Below are positions 25,590-34,662 of a DNA stretch of 64,000 nt, in pieces. Position 1 is the first letter of the stretch. Every line of letters starts with the position of its first letter. Position numbers and translations under genes: made by a program. Under the pieces are notes generated by a model. That model did not search any database, was not told the DNA's origin, and saw nothing but the letters and a program-made list of their open reading frames with translations. The DNA comes from Streptomyces niger (GTDB taxonomy: Bacteria > Actinomycetota > Actinomycetes > Streptomycetales > Streptomycetaceae), in contig NZ_JOFQ01000001.1 of the NCBI RefSeq assembly GCF_000718305.1, positions 186,001 through 250,000 on the forward strand, read 5' to 3'.

Positions 25590-26495
25590 TCAGTCCTTCC
25601 GGAGTCGCACGTCGAAGGCGTCCCGCAGGCCGTCGCCGATGAAGTTGAAGGCGGCGACGACGAGGACGATGGCGATGCCCGGCGGGAAGATCAGCCACCA
25701 GTGGCCGACCTGGGTGTAGGTGATGCCGGCGGAGAGCATCGAGCCCCAGTCGGCGGCGGGCGGCGGGATCGACAGGCCCAGGAAGGACAGGTACGCGACG
25801 TAGAGGATGGCGTCGGCGATCTGGAAGGTGGCGTTGACGACGACGGTGCCGAGGGCGTTGGGGACGATGTGCCGGAAGACCGCTCGGCCGCCGCCCCCGC
25901 CCATCAGGCGCATGGCGTGCACGTAGTCGCGGCTGCGCAGGGCCAGCGCCTCGCCGCGGATCAGGCGGGCCGGGGAGAGCCAGGCGACGGAGGCGATGAC
26001 GAGGATGAGGACGGGTTTGCTCGGGGTGACGATGGCGGCGACCACGACCAGCAGGAAGAGCGCGGGGATGGCGAGCGCGGCGTCGGTGATGCGCATCATC
26101 GCGGCGTCCAGCCAGCCGCCGAAGTAGCCGGCGACCGCTCCGTAGACGGTGCCGAAGAGGGTGGCGAGCAGCCCGGCCGCGAGCCCGACCTCCAGCGAGG
26201 TCCGGCCGCCGTACATCAGCCGGCCGAGCATGTCGTAGCCCAGGTCGGTGGTGCCGAGGAGGTGGCCGCCGGTGCCGGGCGCGAGGTTGGCCCGGGCGAG
26301 GTCGGTGTGCACCTGGTCGGTGGGGTGGAACAGCGGGCCGAGGAAGCAGAGGGCGAGGAGCCCGGCGAGGACGACGGTGCCGGCGAGCGCGAGCTTGTTG
26401 CGGGCGAAGACGGCGGCGGTGCGGCGGGCGAGGGAGGGCGTGGCGGTGGCCGCGCCGGTCCCGCCGCCGGGTACGGGAAGTTCGGCGGCGGTCAT
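25590..26495 (-). CDS. Peptide ABC importer permease, DppC type
   Basis: The 301-residue inner-membrane permease has about six membrane segments and a hydrophilic N-terminus. The EAA loop appears around RLMGGGGGRAVFRHIVPNALG, which contacts the ATPase. The start overlaps the stop of the DppB-type gene by 4 bp (ATGA). It forms the transport channel together with that permease. Confidence 0.94.
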   Translation of the reverse strand: MTAAELPVPGGGTGAATATPSLARRTAAVFARNKLALAGTVVLAGLLALCFLGPLFHPTDQVHTDLARANLAPGTGGHLLGTTDLGYDMLGRLMYGGRTSLEVGLAAGLLATLFGTVYGAVAGYFGGWLDAAMMRITDAALAIPALFLLVVVAAIVTPSKPVLILVIASVAWLSPARLIRGEALALRSRDYVHAMRLMGGGGGRAVFRHIVPNALGTVVVNATFQIADAILYVAYLSFLGLSIPPPAADWGSMLSAGITYTQVGHWWLIFPPGIAIVLVVAAFNFIGDGLRDAFDVRLRKD

Positions 26496-27442
26496 GCGAC
26501 GCTCCTGATGCGCGGGTCGAGCACGGCGTACGCGATGTCGGTGAGCAGCGAGCCGAGGACGGTCGCGACGCCGACGACGAGGGTGACGCCCAGCAGGATC
26601 GGGAAGTCGCTGCCCTGTGCGGCGCTCCAGAACAGCAGGCCCATGCCGGGGTAGTTGAACATGGACTCGACGACGAGGGTGCCGCTGAAGAGGGTCGGGA
26701 GGTAGAGCCCGAGGAGCGTGGCGAGCGGGATGAGGGCGTTGCGCAGCACGTGCCGGACCATGATGCGGGCGCCGGACTGGCCCTTGGCGCGTGCGGTGCG
26801 TACGTACTCCTCGCCGAGGTTGTCCAGGACGGCGGAGCGCATGTAGCGGCTGAACGCGGCGACGATGCCGAGCGCCGTGGTCACGACGGGCAGGACGAGC
26901 GCGCGTGGCTCGGCGAGGATGCCGCTCACGGTGTCCGCCTGCGGGGCCTGCGCGGGGAAGAGGGGGATCTGCTGGCTGAAGAGGAGGACGAGGACCAGGC
27001 CGAGGAAGAAGACAGGGGTGGCGTAGGCGAGGAAGGCGGCGCCGGTGAGGACGTGGTCGGCGGCCTTGCCGCGGCGCACGGCCTGCAGGATGCCGAGCGG
27101 TACGGCGAGGACGGCCGCGAGCGCGATCGCCAGGCCCGCGAGGAGTGCGGTGCGGGGCAGCCGCTCGGCGAGCAGCGAGGCGACGGACTGGTTGAGCTTG
27201 TAGGACTCGCCGAGGTCGCCGCTGAACAGCCGGCCGAGGTACAGCGCGTACTGCTCGGGCAGCGAACGGTCGTAGCCCTGTTGGTGGTTGAAGTGCGCCA
27301 CGGCCTGCGGGGTGGCCTGGACGCCGAGGATGGCGCGGGCCGGTCCGCCGGGCAGCATGTGCAGCAGGACGAAGACGATGACGGAGACGAGGAGGAGGAC
27401 GACGGCGGCCTGCGCGAGCCGCTTGATCAGGAAGCGGGCCAA
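26492..27442 (-). CDS. Peptide ABC importer permease, DppB type
   Basis: The 316-residue permease has the DppB N-terminal pattern, with a first membrane segment then LPGGPARAILG, and an EAA loop at ARAKGQSGARIMVRHVLRNALIPL. About six membrane segments are visible. It overlaps the substrate-binding-protein gene upstream by 16 bases and the DppC gene downstream by 4, so all four transporter genes are tightly coupled. Confidence 0.94.
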   Translation of the reverse strand: MARFLIKRLAQAAVVLLLVSVIVFVLLHMLPGGPARAILGVQATPQAVAHFNHQQGYDRSLPEQYALYLGRLFSGDLGESYKLNQSVASLLAERLPRTALLAGLAIALAAVLAVPLGILQAVRRGKAADHVLTGAAFLAYATPVFFLGLVLVLLFSQQIPLFPAQAPQADTVSGILAEPRALVLPVVTTALGIVAAFSRYMRSAVLDNLGEEYVRTARAKGQSGARIMVRHVLRNALIPLATLLGLYLPTLFSGTLVVESMFNYPGMGLLFWSAAQGSDFPILLGVTLVVGVATVLGSLLTDIAYAVLDPRIRSVA

Positions 27443-29247
27443 TTCTCCCGACCCCCCTTCCGCACGAAGTACCAGTCCTGGGGAGCCAGGGTGAGGGTCG
27501 GGTTCTGGTCGATGCCGCGCAGGTCGTTGCGGATGACGGAGACCTGGTAGGCGGGGTTGGGCGTCCAGAGCACCGGTAGTTGTGCGGCGACGCGGTGCCC
27601 GTAGTCGCGCAGGGCGCCGGGGTCGTCGGAGAACTCCGTCGCCTTGATCAGCCAGTCCGTCTCCGGGTCGGACCAGTTGCCCATGTTGGAGGGGGCGCCG
27701 GTGGCGAAGAGCTGCTCACCGCTGGGGTTCACCGGGAAGTACCAGCTGCCCTGGGTGCCGAAGAAGCCCACCTGCCAGGCCGAGCAGACGGGCTCGGTGC
27801 TCTTGCAGGGGACGGTGGTGCCGAGGACGGTGTTGAGCGTCTGCTGCCGGATGTCGAGGGCGACGCCCGCCCTGCCGAAGGAGGACTTGATCTCCTGCAT
27901 GGTGTTGGAGGTCTCGGTGGAGCCGGACTGCGTGAGCAGTTCGAGCCGCAGCTCCTGGCCGCGCGCGATGTCCTTGCCGCACTCCCCCGGGCCGGTTCCG
28001 GCGCGCGCGCACCGCAGGACTCCGTCCCGGTCACCCGCCGGCGCCCGCCAGCCGTGCCGTGCGAGGAGCCGCTTCGCCGCCGCCGGGTCGTAGGGGTAGG
28101 GGTCGCGGTCGAGCAGGCTGGCGGGTACGGGGCCGAGGGTCGGGTCGGCGCTGCCGTGCCAGATGACGCGGGAGATGGATTCCTGGTCGATGAGGTGTTG
28201 GAGGGCCTGGCGGAGGTAGCCCTGACGGAGCATCGGGCCGGCAACGGGGTGGTGGAAGTTGAGGACGAGGTAGGTGATCGCCCAGCCTTCCCAGGGGTCG
28301 ATCCGGTAGCCCAACTCCTCGAACGTGTCGGACCGTTCCATCACGGACGGTGGGATGTAGCCGTAGTCGACGCCGCCCGCGCGCAACACATTGAACTCCG
28401 ACTCGGACGTGGTGAACGGCTTGAGGACGACGCGGTCGAGGTGCGGCTTGTCGGGGCCCCGGTACTTCTTGTTGGGGACCAGGGTGACCTGCCCGGAGGT
28501 GTTCCACTTCGCGAGGGTCCAGGGGCCGTCGACGGTCTTCCACAGGGGGTCGGTGGCGAACTGCGACAGCCGCTCGGCGTGTTGCACCAGCCGCGCGAAC
28601 ACGGCCTTCGGGCTCTCGTCGTGGGGGTTCCAGGCGTGTGCGGGCAGTGCGGTGAAGTTCTGCAGCTCGTTGGCGGTGAACCAGGCGGGGTTGTACGCGC
28701 GGGAGAGCCGCAGCCGGAAGGTGCGCTCGCCGATGACGTCGAACCGCTCGACGTCGTCGGGCAGCAGGCCGGGTGAGTAGCCGGCCCACTCCTTCTTGTT
28801 GTGCTTGATGAGGTCGAACCAGAACGCGACGTCGCGGGCGGTGACGGGCTCGCCGTCGGACCACTCGTACCCGGGTTTGAGGGTGATGGTCACGGTCTTG
28901 TTGCCGTCGCTGTACCGGGGCTGCCGGGCGAGGTTGCGCGGGCTGTCCATGGTGAGCGCGTCGCCCTTGGGCTCGGGCGTGTAGAGCGGCAGGAACAGCA
29001 GGTTCTGGATGGCGCTGTTGTAGGAGGCGAGGTAGCCGGGGGCGGCGATCGGGAAGATCCAGTTGGGGGTGGCGGCGGGCGGCAGCGCCATCACGGCGGT
29101 ACCGCCCTCGACTCTCGTACCGCCGGTGGCGCCGACGTCGGTCACCTTGCCGGTCTTCACGGCGCAGCCCGCGAGCACGGCGAGGGCGAGCAGGGCCGCG
29201 CCGACGGCCGTCAGTGGGGTGCGTATGCGGGTGGAACGCGACCCCAT
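27427..29247 (-). CDS. Peptide ABC importer substrate-binding lipoprotein (SBP family 5)
   Basis: The 606-residue protein is an extracytoplasmic solute-binding protein of family 5. The N-terminal signal ends in the lipobox LAGC (about residues 21-24), so it is a lipoprotein. The conserved domain signature is seen around YEWSDGEPVTARDVAFWF. GGAGG lies 4 bases before the ATG at 29247, ruling out the longer frame. It heads the importer operon. Ligand class (oligopeptide, dipeptide or nickel) cannot be told from sequence; an M81 peptidase nearby favours peptides. Confidence 0.94.
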   Translation of the reverse strand: MGSRSTRIRTPLTAVGAALLALAVLAGCAVKTGKVTDVGATGGTRVEGGTAVMALPPAATPNWIFPIAAPGYLASYNSAIQNLLFLPLYTPEPKGDALTMDSPRNLARQPRYSDGNKTVTITLKPGYEWSDGEPVTARDVAFWFDLIKHNKKEWAGYSPGLLPDDVERFDVIGERTFRLRLSRAYNPAWFTANELQNFTALPAHAWNPHDESPKAVFARLVQHAERLSQFATDPLWKTVDGPWTLAKWNTSGQVTLVPNKKYRGPDKPHLDRVVLKPFTTSESEFNVLRAGGVDYGYIPPSVMERSDTFEELGYRIDPWEGWAITYLVLNFHHPVAGPMLRQGYLRQALQHLIDQESISRVIWHGSADPTLGPVPASLLDRDPYPYDPAAAKRLLARHGWRAPAGDRDGVLRCARAGTGPGECGKDIARGQELRLELLTQSGSTETSNTMQEIKSSFGRAGVALDIRQQTLNTVLGTTVPCKSTEPVCSAWQVGFFGTQGSWYFPVNPSGEQLFATGAPSNMGNWSDPETDWLIKATEFSDDPGALRDYGHRVAAQLPVLWTPNPAYQVSVIRNDLRGIDQNPTLTLAPQDWYFVRKGGRENWPAS

Positions 29248-29370
29248 GCTGCCTCCGTTGTGGTCGACCGGCCGAAGATAGCGAGCAAAGTACGGACGGC
29301 CACCAAAAGAAGTCAAGGGTCTGGCGAGAACCCTCGTAACTCCTGTCTACTGTCGGGGAATCAGCAACCC

Positions 29371-29397
29371 CACTTCCTTCGGGCATCGAAGGAAGTG
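29371..29397. promoter_or_regulatory. Perfect 11-bp palindrome upstream of ROK gene
   Basis: CACTTCCTTCG (29371-29381) and CGAAGGAAGTG (29387-29397) are perfect arms around GGCAT. It is 20 bases before the ROK start and within the 170-base divergent region shared with the importer operon, so it is a candidate ROK operator. As RNA it would also fold just ahead of the ribosome site AAGG. Confidence 0.6.
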
Positions 29398-29417
29398 ACG
29401 ATCCGAAAGGCGCCATC

Positions 29418-30566
29418 ATGACCGCCGCCGAGGAGCAGCCCGGATCCGCCGCGCACGTCCTCGAACTCGTCGCGAACGGCTCCGCCGCCTCCCGCGCCGA
29501 CCTCGTACGGGAGCTGGGGCTCGCCGCCTCGACCGTCTCGGCCCGCGTCCAGGAGCTGGTCGACGCGGGCCTGTTGGCCGAGGACGGCGAGGGTGCCTCC
29601 CGCGGCGGCCGTCGCCCGCGCAGGCTGCGCGTCCCGGCGAGCGGTGCCGTCGCGCTCGCCGCCGACCTGGGCAGCCACCACATCCGCACCGGCGCGGTGG
29701 GCCTGACCGGCGCGGCCTTCGACGTCGAGGAACGGGCGCACGACCTGACGGCCGGGCCGGAGCCCGCCGTCGAGGCGATCGTGGGACGCCTTGCGGATCT
29801 CGCGGAGCGACAACGGGCGGCCGGCCGGCCGGTACGCGGCGTGGGCATCGGCTTCCCCGGCCCCGTCGACCCGGCCACCGGGCGGATCGTCGCGCCGGCC
29901 CGGATGCCCGGCTGGCATCTGTACGAACTGCGTGCCACGCTCGCCGACCGCCTCGGCCTCCCCGTCGTCGTCGACAACGACGCCAACGCCCTCGCACTGG
30001 GGGAACACCGCGCGGCGCACGCCTCGTTGCGCCACCTCGTCGTGGTCAAGGCGGGCCGCGGCATCGGCTCCGGCGTCGTCAGCCACGGCCGGATCTACCG
30101 GGGTGCCCGCGGCTCCGCCGGGGACATCAGCCACGTCCGGGTGGACGCGGCCGACGGGCGGCCCTGTTCCTGCGGCAACGTCGGCTGTCTGGAGACCGTC
30201 GCCAGCGGTGCCGCGATCGCCGCCGCGTTGCGTGCCGACGGCATCGCGGCGGACTCGGCCGCCGACATCCTGCGGCTGGTCGAGCACTGCGAGCCGCGCG
30301 CGACGACGCTGGTCCGGCAGGCCGGCCGGCACATCGGCGCGGTGCTCTCCGTCGTGGTGAACTTCTTCAACCCCGAGGCGGTGGTGCTCGGCGGCGCGCT
30401 CTCCGGGGCCGAACCGCTGGTCGCGGCGGTACGCGGCGTCCTGTACGAGCGCTGCCTGCCGATGGCGACCAGCGAACTGACCATCACGGCGGCCTCGGGT
30501 GGCCCGGACGCCGGCCTCACCGGAGCCGGTCTGGCGGCCCTGCAGTCCGCCGCGCCCGCCCCCTGA
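29418..30566 (+). CDS. ROK family transcriptional regulator
   Basis: The 382-residue protein has an N-terminal winged helix-turn-helix (residues about 8-65) and a ROK domain. The zinc motif CSCGNVGCLE is present, and DNDANALALGEH carries the conserved aspartate. The ExGH sugar-contact motif is replaced by GDISH, so the ligand may differ from the usual sugar and kinase activity is unlikely. It diverges from the peptide importer and precedes an M81 peptidase on the same strand, 89 bases away, which suggests it controls both. Confidence 0.92.
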   Translation: MTAAEEQPGSAAHVLELVANGSAASRADLVRELGLAASTVSARVQELVDAGLLAEDGEGASRGGRRPRRLRVPASGAVALAADLGSHHIRTGAVGLTGAAFDVEERAHDLTAGPEPAVEAIVGRLADLAERQRAAGRPVRGVGIGFPGPVDPATGRIVAPARMPGWHLYELRATLADRLGLPVVVDNDANALALGEHRAAHASLRHLVVVKAGRGIGSGVVSHGRIYRGARGSAGDISHVRVDAADGRPCSCGNVGCLETVASGAAIAAALRADGIAADSAADILRLVEHCEPRATTLVRQAGRHIGAVLSVVVNFFNPEAVVLGGALSGAEPLVAAVRGVLYERCLPMATSELTITAASGGPDAGLTGAGLAALQSAAPAP

Positions 30567-30609
30567 CCACTCCCCCGTTCCCCGCTCCCCCGGCCGCCCT
30601 CATCCTCCA

Positions 30610-30638
30610 TCCTCCGCCCTCCGCCCTCCGCCCTCCGC
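30610..30638. repeat. Short 7-bp tandem repeat before the M81 gene
   Basis: CCTCCGC is repeated about four times in the gap between the ROK stop and the M81 start. It is pyrimidine-rich and ends shortly before the ribosome site GGAAAGCGAG. Confidence 0.7.
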
Positions 30639-30655
30639 ACGGAAAGCGAGTCAGC

Positions 30656-32182
30656 ATGCTCACCCCGACCGGCCGCCGCCTGCGCATCGGCATCGGCGGT
30701 ATGGCCATCGAGTCCAGCCAGTTCTGCCCGCACCGCACCGCGTACGAGGACTTCCGCGTCACCCGCGACGGCGAACTGCTGGACCGCTACGACTGGACGC
30801 AGCCCGAGAGCGACCTGGCGGACCTGGTGGAGTGGGTGCCACTCGTGCACGCCGTCTCGCTGCCCGGCGGCCCGGTCGAGCGGGCCACGTACGACCGCAT
30901 CAAGACCGAGCTGACGGAGCGCATCGAGGAGGCGGGGCCGCTCGACGGCCTGGTCTACGACATCCACGGCGCGATGAGCGTCGTCGGGCTGGACGACGCC
31001 GAGGCCGACCTGACCACCGCCGTCCGCGCGGCCCTCGGCCCGGACGCGCTGATCTCCGCCGCGATGGACCTGCACGGCAACGTCTCGCGCGCCTTCGCCG
31101 AACCGCTCGACCTGCTCACCGCGCACCGGCTGGCCCCGCACGAGGACGCATGGGAGACCCGCGAGCGCGCGGCACGCAAGCTCGTCGAGCGACTGGCGGC
31201 CGGCCTCGGCCGCCCGCACCGGGCCTGGGTGCAGGTCCCCGTGCTGCTGCCCGGCGAGAAGACCAGCACCCGGCTGGAGCCCGCGAAGTCCCTGTACGGG
31301 CGGCTGGCTGCCGTGGAGGCGCTGGACGGTGTGGTCGACGCGGCGGTGTGGGTGGGTTACGCGTGGGCCGACGAGCCGCGCTGCCGGGCCGCGGTCGTGG
31401 TCGCGGCGGACGCCCCGGAGCTCGCCCGCGACCAGGCCCGTTCGCTCGCCCGGCACTACTGGGACGTGCGCCGGGACTTCGGCTTCGTCGGGCCGACCGA
31501 CGACGCCGACGGCTGCGTCCGGCGCGCCGTGGCCGCCACGGCACGCCCGTTCCTGATCAGCGATTCCGGGGACAACCCGACGGCGGGCGGGGCCGGCGAC
31601 CTCGCGTACATGCTCGGCCGGCTGCTCGCGAACGAGGATCTCGCCGGCGGCCGGGTCACCGCGCTGCACCCGGGGATCACCGACCCGGAGGCGGTCGCCG
31701 CGTGCTTCGCCGCGGGCGCGGGTGCGGAGGTGACGCTGTCGGTGGGCGGCCGCTTCAGTGCGGGCACCGGCCCGCACGCCGCGCCGTACGCACTGACCGG
31801 CACGGTCACCGCGCTGGAGGGCCCGGCCGAGGCCCCGGAGGGGGCCCTGCGGGGCAATCCGGCGTACGCGCAAGGCGGTCGCCGGGCGGCCGTCACCCGT
31901 GGCGGGGTCACCGTCGTACTGACCGAGCGGCGCACGCCGTTCCACACCCGCGCCGACTTCGGCACGCTGGATCCGACGGCGTACGACCTGGTCGTGGTCA
32001 AGATCGGCTACCTGGAGCCCTATCTGCACGACATCGCGGCGGACTGGCTGCTCGCCCTCACCCCGGGCGGCGTCGATCAGGACCTGCTCCGGCTGGGCCA
32101 CCACCGCGTCGAGCGACCGCTCTACCCCTTCGACGACGAGGGCTTCGAGGAGCCGGACCTGACGCCGGTGTTGCTGTCCTGA
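30656..32182 (+). CDS. M81 family metallopeptidase (MlrC-like)
   Basis: The 508-residue protein belongs to the M81/MlrC family, whose founder degrades linearised microcystin. The N-terminal part has GIGGMAIESSQFCP and YDIHGAMSV; ISAAMDLHGNVS holds a probable zinc-binding Asp/His set, and DSGDNPTAGGAGD is the typical conserved segment. The C-terminal domain is complete. No signal peptide is seen, so it acts on imported peptides in the cytoplasm. It follows the ROK gene and diverges from the peptide importer, so import followed by hydrolysis is the natural reading. Confidence 0.9.
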   Translation: MLTPTGRRLRIGIGGMAIESSQFCPHRTAYEDFRVTRDGELLDRYDWTQPESDLADLVEWVPLVHAVSLPGGPVERATYDRIKTELTERIEEAGPLDGLVYDIHGAMSVVGLDDAEADLTTAVRAALGPDALISAAMDLHGNVSRAFAEPLDLLTAHRLAPHEDAWETRERAARKLVERLAAGLGRPHRAWVQVPVLLPGEKTSTRLEPAKSLYGRLAAVEALDGVVDAAVWVGYAWADEPRCRAAVVVAADAPELARDQARSLARHYWDVRRDFGFVGPTDDADGCVRRAVAATARPFLISDSGDNPTAGGAGDLAYMLGRLLANEDLAGGRVTALHPGITDPEAVAACFAAGAGAEVTLSVGGRFSAGTGPHAAPYALTGTVTALEGPAEAPEGALRGNPAYAQGGRRAAVTRGGVTVVLTERRTPFHTRADFGTLDPTAYDLVVVKIGYLEPYLHDIAADWLLALTPGGVDQDLLRLGHHRVERPLYPFDDEGFEEPDLTPVLLS

Positions 32183-32228
32183 GACGGCTGTCCGGTGGCG
32201 GCCGGTGCGCCGCGGGCCGGTTCGTCGT

Positions 32229-32726
32229 TCACGGCTCGCGCGTGCCGTGGTGCCGGGCCGCACTGTGGCGCGCGTACATCGGGAGCACGAACCAGCAGAG
32301 GACGAACCACATCAGCATGCCGCCGACCAACCACAGCGCGCCGGAGCCGTGCACCGCGACGCGCAGGATGAGCAGCATGGCCGACACCATCGTGCACAGC
32401 AGGAGCACCAGTCCGAGCACGGTGAGCCGGGAGGCCCAGGTGACGGTCTCCGGCTTGAGCCGGCGCCCCGTCACGAGGCGGTGCAGCGAGACCGGGGCGA
32501 CCAGGGCGCCGGTCGTCGCCGCACCCAGGGCGACGGTGACGACGTAGATGTCGCGGCCGAGGTCGTCGAGCTCGTCGAAGCCGGGCTGGAAGACGACGGT
32601 GAGGAGGAAGCCGAACAGGATCTGCACGCCGGTCTGGGCCACGCGCACCTCTTGCAGCAGCTCTCCCCACCGCCGGTCCGCGCGTTCCTCGGCCGTCTCG
32701 TGTCTGCCGCGCGCCAGATCGCTCAT
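32229..32726 (-). CDS. DUF6328 family membrane protein
   Basis: The 165-residue protein has a charged N-terminus and four hydrophobic segments (about residues 30-50, 62-82, 100-122 and 130-150). The opening RWGELLQEVRVAQTGVQILFGFLL is the hallmark of DUF6328, a family of unknown function common in actinobacteria. It converges on the M81 gene 46 bases away. A small Pro-rich gene lies 18 bases upstream on the same strand and may be co-transcribed. Confidence 0.88.
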   Translation of the reverse strand: MSDLARGRHETAEERADRRWGELLQEVRVAQTGVQILFGFLLTVVFQPGFDELDDLGRDIYVVTVALGAATTGALVAPVSLHRLVTGRRLKPETVTWASRLTVLGLVLLLCTMVSAMLLILRVAVHGSGALWLVGGMLMWFVLCWFVLPMYARHSAARHHGTREP

Positions 32727-32744
32727 CGTCCCCTCACCAGTGGG

Positions 32745-32960
32745 TCAGTCCGGCGGCTCCACTGCCGGAGTGCCGGGCGGGCCGTCCGGCTGCTCTTCCG
32801 GAGGCGCGTCGGGACCGCCGGGGCCGGGCGTGGCGGGCCCCGGTTCCTCGGGCGCCTTCCCGGGCGTCTCCGGGTCACGTGGCGTCGGCCCCGGGTCGTC
32901 GGGAGCGGAACCGGGCGGGTGCCCGTAGCCGCCGGAGTTCGGTGCAGCGGTGCTGGTCAT
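32745..32960 (-). CDS. Small Pro/Gly/Glu-rich protein (71 aa)
   Basis: This small gene encodes 71 residues, mostly Pro, Gly, Asp and Glu, without hydrophobic segments, so the product is probably disordered. GAGGAGG precedes its ATG (plus-strand cctcctc at 32966-32972), which supports it being real. It ends 18 bases before the DUF6328 gene on the same strand. Function is unknown. Confidence 0.6.
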   Translation of the reverse strand: MTSTAAPNSGGYGHPPGSAPDDPGPTPRDPETPGKAPEEPGPATPGPGGPDAPPEEQPDGPPGTPAVEPPD

Positions 32961-33027
32961 CGCACCTCCTCACGCATCGGGGTGGGCCGGTGAGCGGCGT
33001 CCTGCGCGCGCCTCACCGCCATAACCG

Positions 33028-33090
33028 TGGTAACAGTCGGTAACCGAGGCGGACGAAGAAGATCGCTCGCCCCGTCTGTGTCCGGTTACC
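33028..33090. promoter_or_regulatory. GGTAAC/GTTACC repeats upstream of the small gene
   Basis: GGTAACCG at 33039-33046 and CGGTTACC at 33083-33090 are inverted copies, and another GGTAAC is at 33029-33034. They lie in the 167-base gap between the Pro-rich gene start and the YigZ stop. They could be protein-binding sites; no regulator is assigned. Confidence 0.35.
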
Positions 33091-33127
33091 CCGCACCACG
33101 GGGCTCAATCAGGCCGACGCCGTACGG

Positions 33128-33757
<630 letters not shown>

Positions 33758-33763
33758 GCCAGC

Positions 33764-34552
33764 CTAATCGGCGGCCGGCCCGCGCCTCGCGGCGGTGCCG
33801 GAGACCCTGGGCGGCCGGCCGGTGGGCGGCACGGGTGGCGGGCCGCTCGGGCCGAGCACCGCGGCCACGACCGGGCCGGTCCCCGCCATCGCCTCGCCGA
33901 TGAAGCGGGCCCGGCGTACGCCCAGCCGGCGCAGTGCTGCCCCGTGGTCCAGCGCGACGAAGCCTGTCGCCCCCAGCATGAGCAGGCGCCAGCCCGCCAT
34001 CGTCAGCACCCGCGGCGGGCGCCCGGGCAGCGCGTCGAGGGAGGCGCGCAGCCGGCGGCAGTGGAACGGGATGTGCCGCCGCTCGTCGGCCAGTATCCGG
34101 CCCGCGACCTCGGAGACCAGGGGGTCGGCGGCGCCGTCCCGCACCACCCGGTAGTACGCCACGGCCACCAGCTCGGCGACCATCAGGACCAGCAGTTCCG
34201 TGCGGAGCCCGAGCAGCCTCCGCAGCTTCACGAAGGCCCGGTCGCTCCAGCACGTCGCGAGGGTCGGCCGGCCCCCGGCGGCCAGCAGCCGGGCGAGCAG
34301 CCGCGCGTGGTTCTGTTCCTCGGCGACGAACAGCCGTACCGCGGCGGCGTAGTCGGCGTCCCCGGCCGCATCGGCCTTGCCGATCAGGTTCGCGCCGTCG
34401 CCGTCCTCGCCCACCTGGAACTTCTGCAGGCTGCGCCAGACGGCCTCCGGTGCCCGCGCGCCCCGCGCCCAGTCGGGGTCGCCGACGCGCTGCCGCCGCT
34501 CCGCCTCGGCCGTGAAGTGCCGCGTCCATGCGGCGAATTGGTCGGTCACCAT
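33764..34552 (-). CDS. Ferritin-like diiron protein
   Basis: The 262-residue protein has a ferritin-like four-helix region with two ExxH-type motifs, AEEQNHARLL and ADERRHIPFH, as expected for a carboxylate-bridged diiron site. A third glutamate near QKFQVGED may complete it. The C-terminal third is hydrophobic then Pro/Arg-rich. The ATG at 34552 opens with MVTDQFAAW. It may act as an oxygenase, desaturase or iron-binding protein; the sequence does not decide. It overlaps nothing and ends six bases from the YigZ start. Confidence 0.75.
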   Translation of the reverse strand: MVTDQFAAWTRHFTAEAERRQRVGDPDWARGARAPEAVWRSLQKFQVGEDGDGANLIGKADAAGDADYAAAVRLFVAEEQNHARLLARLLAAGGRPTLATCWSDRAFVKLRRLLGLRTELLVLMVAELVAVAYYRVVRDGAADPLVSEVAGRILADERRHIPFHCRRLRASLDALPGRPPRVLTMAGWRLLMLGATGFVALDHGAALRRLGVRRARFIGEAMAGTGPVVAAVLGPSGPPPVPPTGRPPRVSGTAARRGPAAD

Positions 34553-34662
34553 CTGCCGGTCGCCCCCGTTCCCCGTACCCGGTGCATCAGGCGTCACAGT
34601 AGTGCCCGACGTACCGGCTGAGCAGGAATCCGGTACGGGCGGTCGGCGTGCTCGGCGGATGG

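Noticed and set aside
22524..26654. 1376-residue plus-strand open frame
   Set aside because: Antisense of the VOC and ABC importer genes, with no ribosome site or family match.
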